64,000 nucleotides of DNA from Sphingomonas sp. LR60 (GTDB lineage: Bacteria > Pseudomonadota > Alphaproteobacteria > Sphingomonadales > Sphingomonadaceae): contig NZ_JASPFK010000001.1 in the NCBI RefSeq assembly GCF_036855935.1, positions 1,027,501 to 1,091,500 on the forward strand, given 5' to 3'. Below the pieces are notes generated by a model that did not search any database, was not told where the DNA came from, and worked only from the letters and a program-made list of their open reading frames with translations. Both the position numbers and the translations under genes were made by a program. Positions 63,015 through 64,000 of this stretch are shown here, one piece after another (position 1 is the first letter of the stretch; every line of letters begins with the position of its first letter).

Positions 63015-64000
63015 GGCGACCGCCGCTGCGGCTCGCCGTCCATCGCGCGCAGGAAAGCATCTCGCTCAGGCGATTGCGGGCCGACATACCCGCGGGCATG
63101 GTCGGGCAGATGGTCGGCCATGCTCGCCGCCTCGTCGCCGAACACCATCGTGTCGAACCAGTGCCGCCACGCCTGCCGGTGTGCGGGCGGAAGGTCGCGG
63201 ATGGCGCGTAGGGTCTCGATCATTGCTGCCAGCGCGGACCGGCTGTCGGCTTCGGCCCACCAATGGTTGACCATCACGTTGAGCGGTCCTCGGGCGTGGA
63301 CTGCATGCCACCAGATCGGCGGAATGTAGAGCGCGTCGCCGGGCGCCAGGTCAGCGTGAAGGGCGTGACGCGCCGCCTCGGCGTAGCGCGGGTAGCGATC
63401 CAGGTCGGGTTTCGCCACGTCGACCATGCTCACCGGCGGACCGGCGATGGTCAGGTGCAGCGGACCGACATAGAGGTTGTCAACCTGCTCGGGCGGGAAC
63501 AGGGTGACGCGACGGGTGCCCGCAACAACCACCATCAAGTTGCTCGACTCATCGAAGTGGGTAGCGACGTGGCTTTCGTTGCCGATCCACACCCGCGCCT
63601 TCGCCGTCGGCAGATCGAAGCCGATCGGATTGGCCGTGGTCCATCCCGGCAGGACCGCGCCGGTCGCCGCGGCCCCCGCATACAGCGCGTTCGGCCGGAC
63701 CTGTCCGCGCTGGCTGAGCAAATGTCTCAGCAGCCCCGTGACCGTCGTCCCGCGCTTCTGGAAATTGCACCCGCGCAACGCACCGTCGTAGAAGTATCGC
63801 CCGCCGATCTCGGGCGGCCCGACCAGCAATTCAGTCTGCGTCCCGCTGTCGAGCGCGGCGATATAGTTGACCAGCGCCTCGTCGGAGCGACGCGCCGCCT
63901 CGACCGCGGGCCAGGCGGCCGCCTGCCCGCGCAGGACGACCGGCCGATACGCCGTCACGATCTCGGCGGCAAAGCCCGCCGCGTCGATCGAACCGCGGTC
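63011..64000 (-). CDS. Cupin-like (JmjC-fold) protein, N-terminus outside the window
   Basis: The frame stays open to the right edge, so at least 329 residues are present. AAEIVTAYRPVVLRGQAAAW is the typical start of cupin_8 proteins, HVATHFDESSNLMVVVAGTR carries the Fe(II) ligands H-x-D, and LYIPPIWWHAVHARGPLNVM the distal His. These are 2-oxoglutarate-dependent oxygenase folds, often hydroxylases. The partner is the halogenase-like protein downstream. Confidence 0.85.
   Translation of the reverse strand, partial: DRGSIDAAGFAAEIVTAYRPVVLRGQAAAWPAVEAARRSDEALVNYIAALDSGTQTELLVGPPEIGGRYFYDGALRGCNFQKRGTTVTGLLRHLLSQRGQVRPNALYAGAAATGAVLPGWTTANPIGFDLPTAKARVWIGNESHVATHFDESSNLMVVVAGTRRVTLFPPEQVDNLYVGPLHLTIAGPPVSMVDVAKPDLDRYPRYAEAARHALHADLAPGDALYIPPIWWHAVHARGPLNVMVNHWWAEADSRSALAAMIETLRAIRDLPPAHRQAWRHWFDTMVFGDEAASMADHLPDHARGYVGPQSPERDAFLRAMDGEPQRRSP

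Noticed and set aside
1..64000. CRISPR arrays, rRNA operons, plasmid replication genes
   Set aside because: I looked for regularly spaced repeats, rRNA motifs and RepA/ParAB-like genes and saw none in the window.

Overview
The window looks like a metal-tolerant alphaproteobacterium of the Sphingomonas group. Supporting signs are the high-GC coding, a tryptophan halogenase with a cupin-like partner and a TonB receptor of the type sphingomonads carry, an imuA-imuB-dnaE2 mutasome under an alphaproteobacterial SOS box (GAAC-N7-GAAC), and small families common in sphingomonads (DUF3768, YjbR, SRAP). This placement is inference from gene content, and I cannot tell chromosome from megaplasmid.

Layout. 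1-3.1 kb: 5' end of a TonB receptor gene, an IS5-type transposase scrap and a chrB-chrA chromate efflux pair. 3.6-8.2 kb: a long minus-strand run with lysA, a methyltransferase-like protein, a CorA-type transporter and two paralogous unknowns. 8.5-18.4 kb: a potassium channel, SirB1-like protein, hydrolases, two glutathione transferases, a chemoreceptor, an alcohol dehydrogenase and a molbindin. 18.5-24.9 kb: a genomic-island junction with a cut ModE gene, a TonB receptor scrap, an integrase scrap and a tRNA-Glu 3' fragment, followed by a complete tyrosine integrase and an AAA ATPase plus subtilase pair resembling the IetAS anti-phage system. 25.1-27 kb: a fluoride module (riboswitch, CLC-F antiporter, DUF190). 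27.1-30.2 kb: DUF305, beta-propeller, ECF sigma and anti-sigma. 30.3-35.9 kb: sulfite oxidation, with two different sulfite oxidases, cytochrome c, a SLAC1/TehA exporter and a LysR regulator. 36-39.4 kb: arsRCB-ynfA-arsH. 39.4-48.2 kb: a Cys-rich exported peptide, ZIP, CzcCBA, a His-rich protein, a CDF pump and a divergent MerR regulator. 48.3-52.1 kb: unknown accessory genes, SRAP, HU, a HEPN-like protein and an HNH-like protein. 52.3-58 kb: the SOS mutasome. 58-60.4 kb: DUF3768, a nitrilase-like protein and a compact integrase. 60.8-64 kb: HAD phosphatase, tryptophan halogenase and a cupin-like protein cut by the window edge.

The genes group into detoxification of chromate, fluoride, sulfite, arsenic and divalent metals, plus phage defence and inducible mutagenesis. 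Integrase genes lie at about 19 kb and 60 kb. Three copies of an undescribed intergenic repeat (GGACCGGC, 18-19 bases, GGTATACC) sit ahead of plus-strand accessory genes at 21.1, 36.1 and 48.4 kb; two of them also share an upstream hairpin block at exactly the same distance. This repeat is the most novel signal I found.

Caution: about 18-20 genes that otherwise read as intact families carry single-base frameshifts, mostly at short homopolymers, including three consecutive mutasome genes. This pattern suits residual sequencing error better than decay. I give restored coordinates and name the shift in each case.
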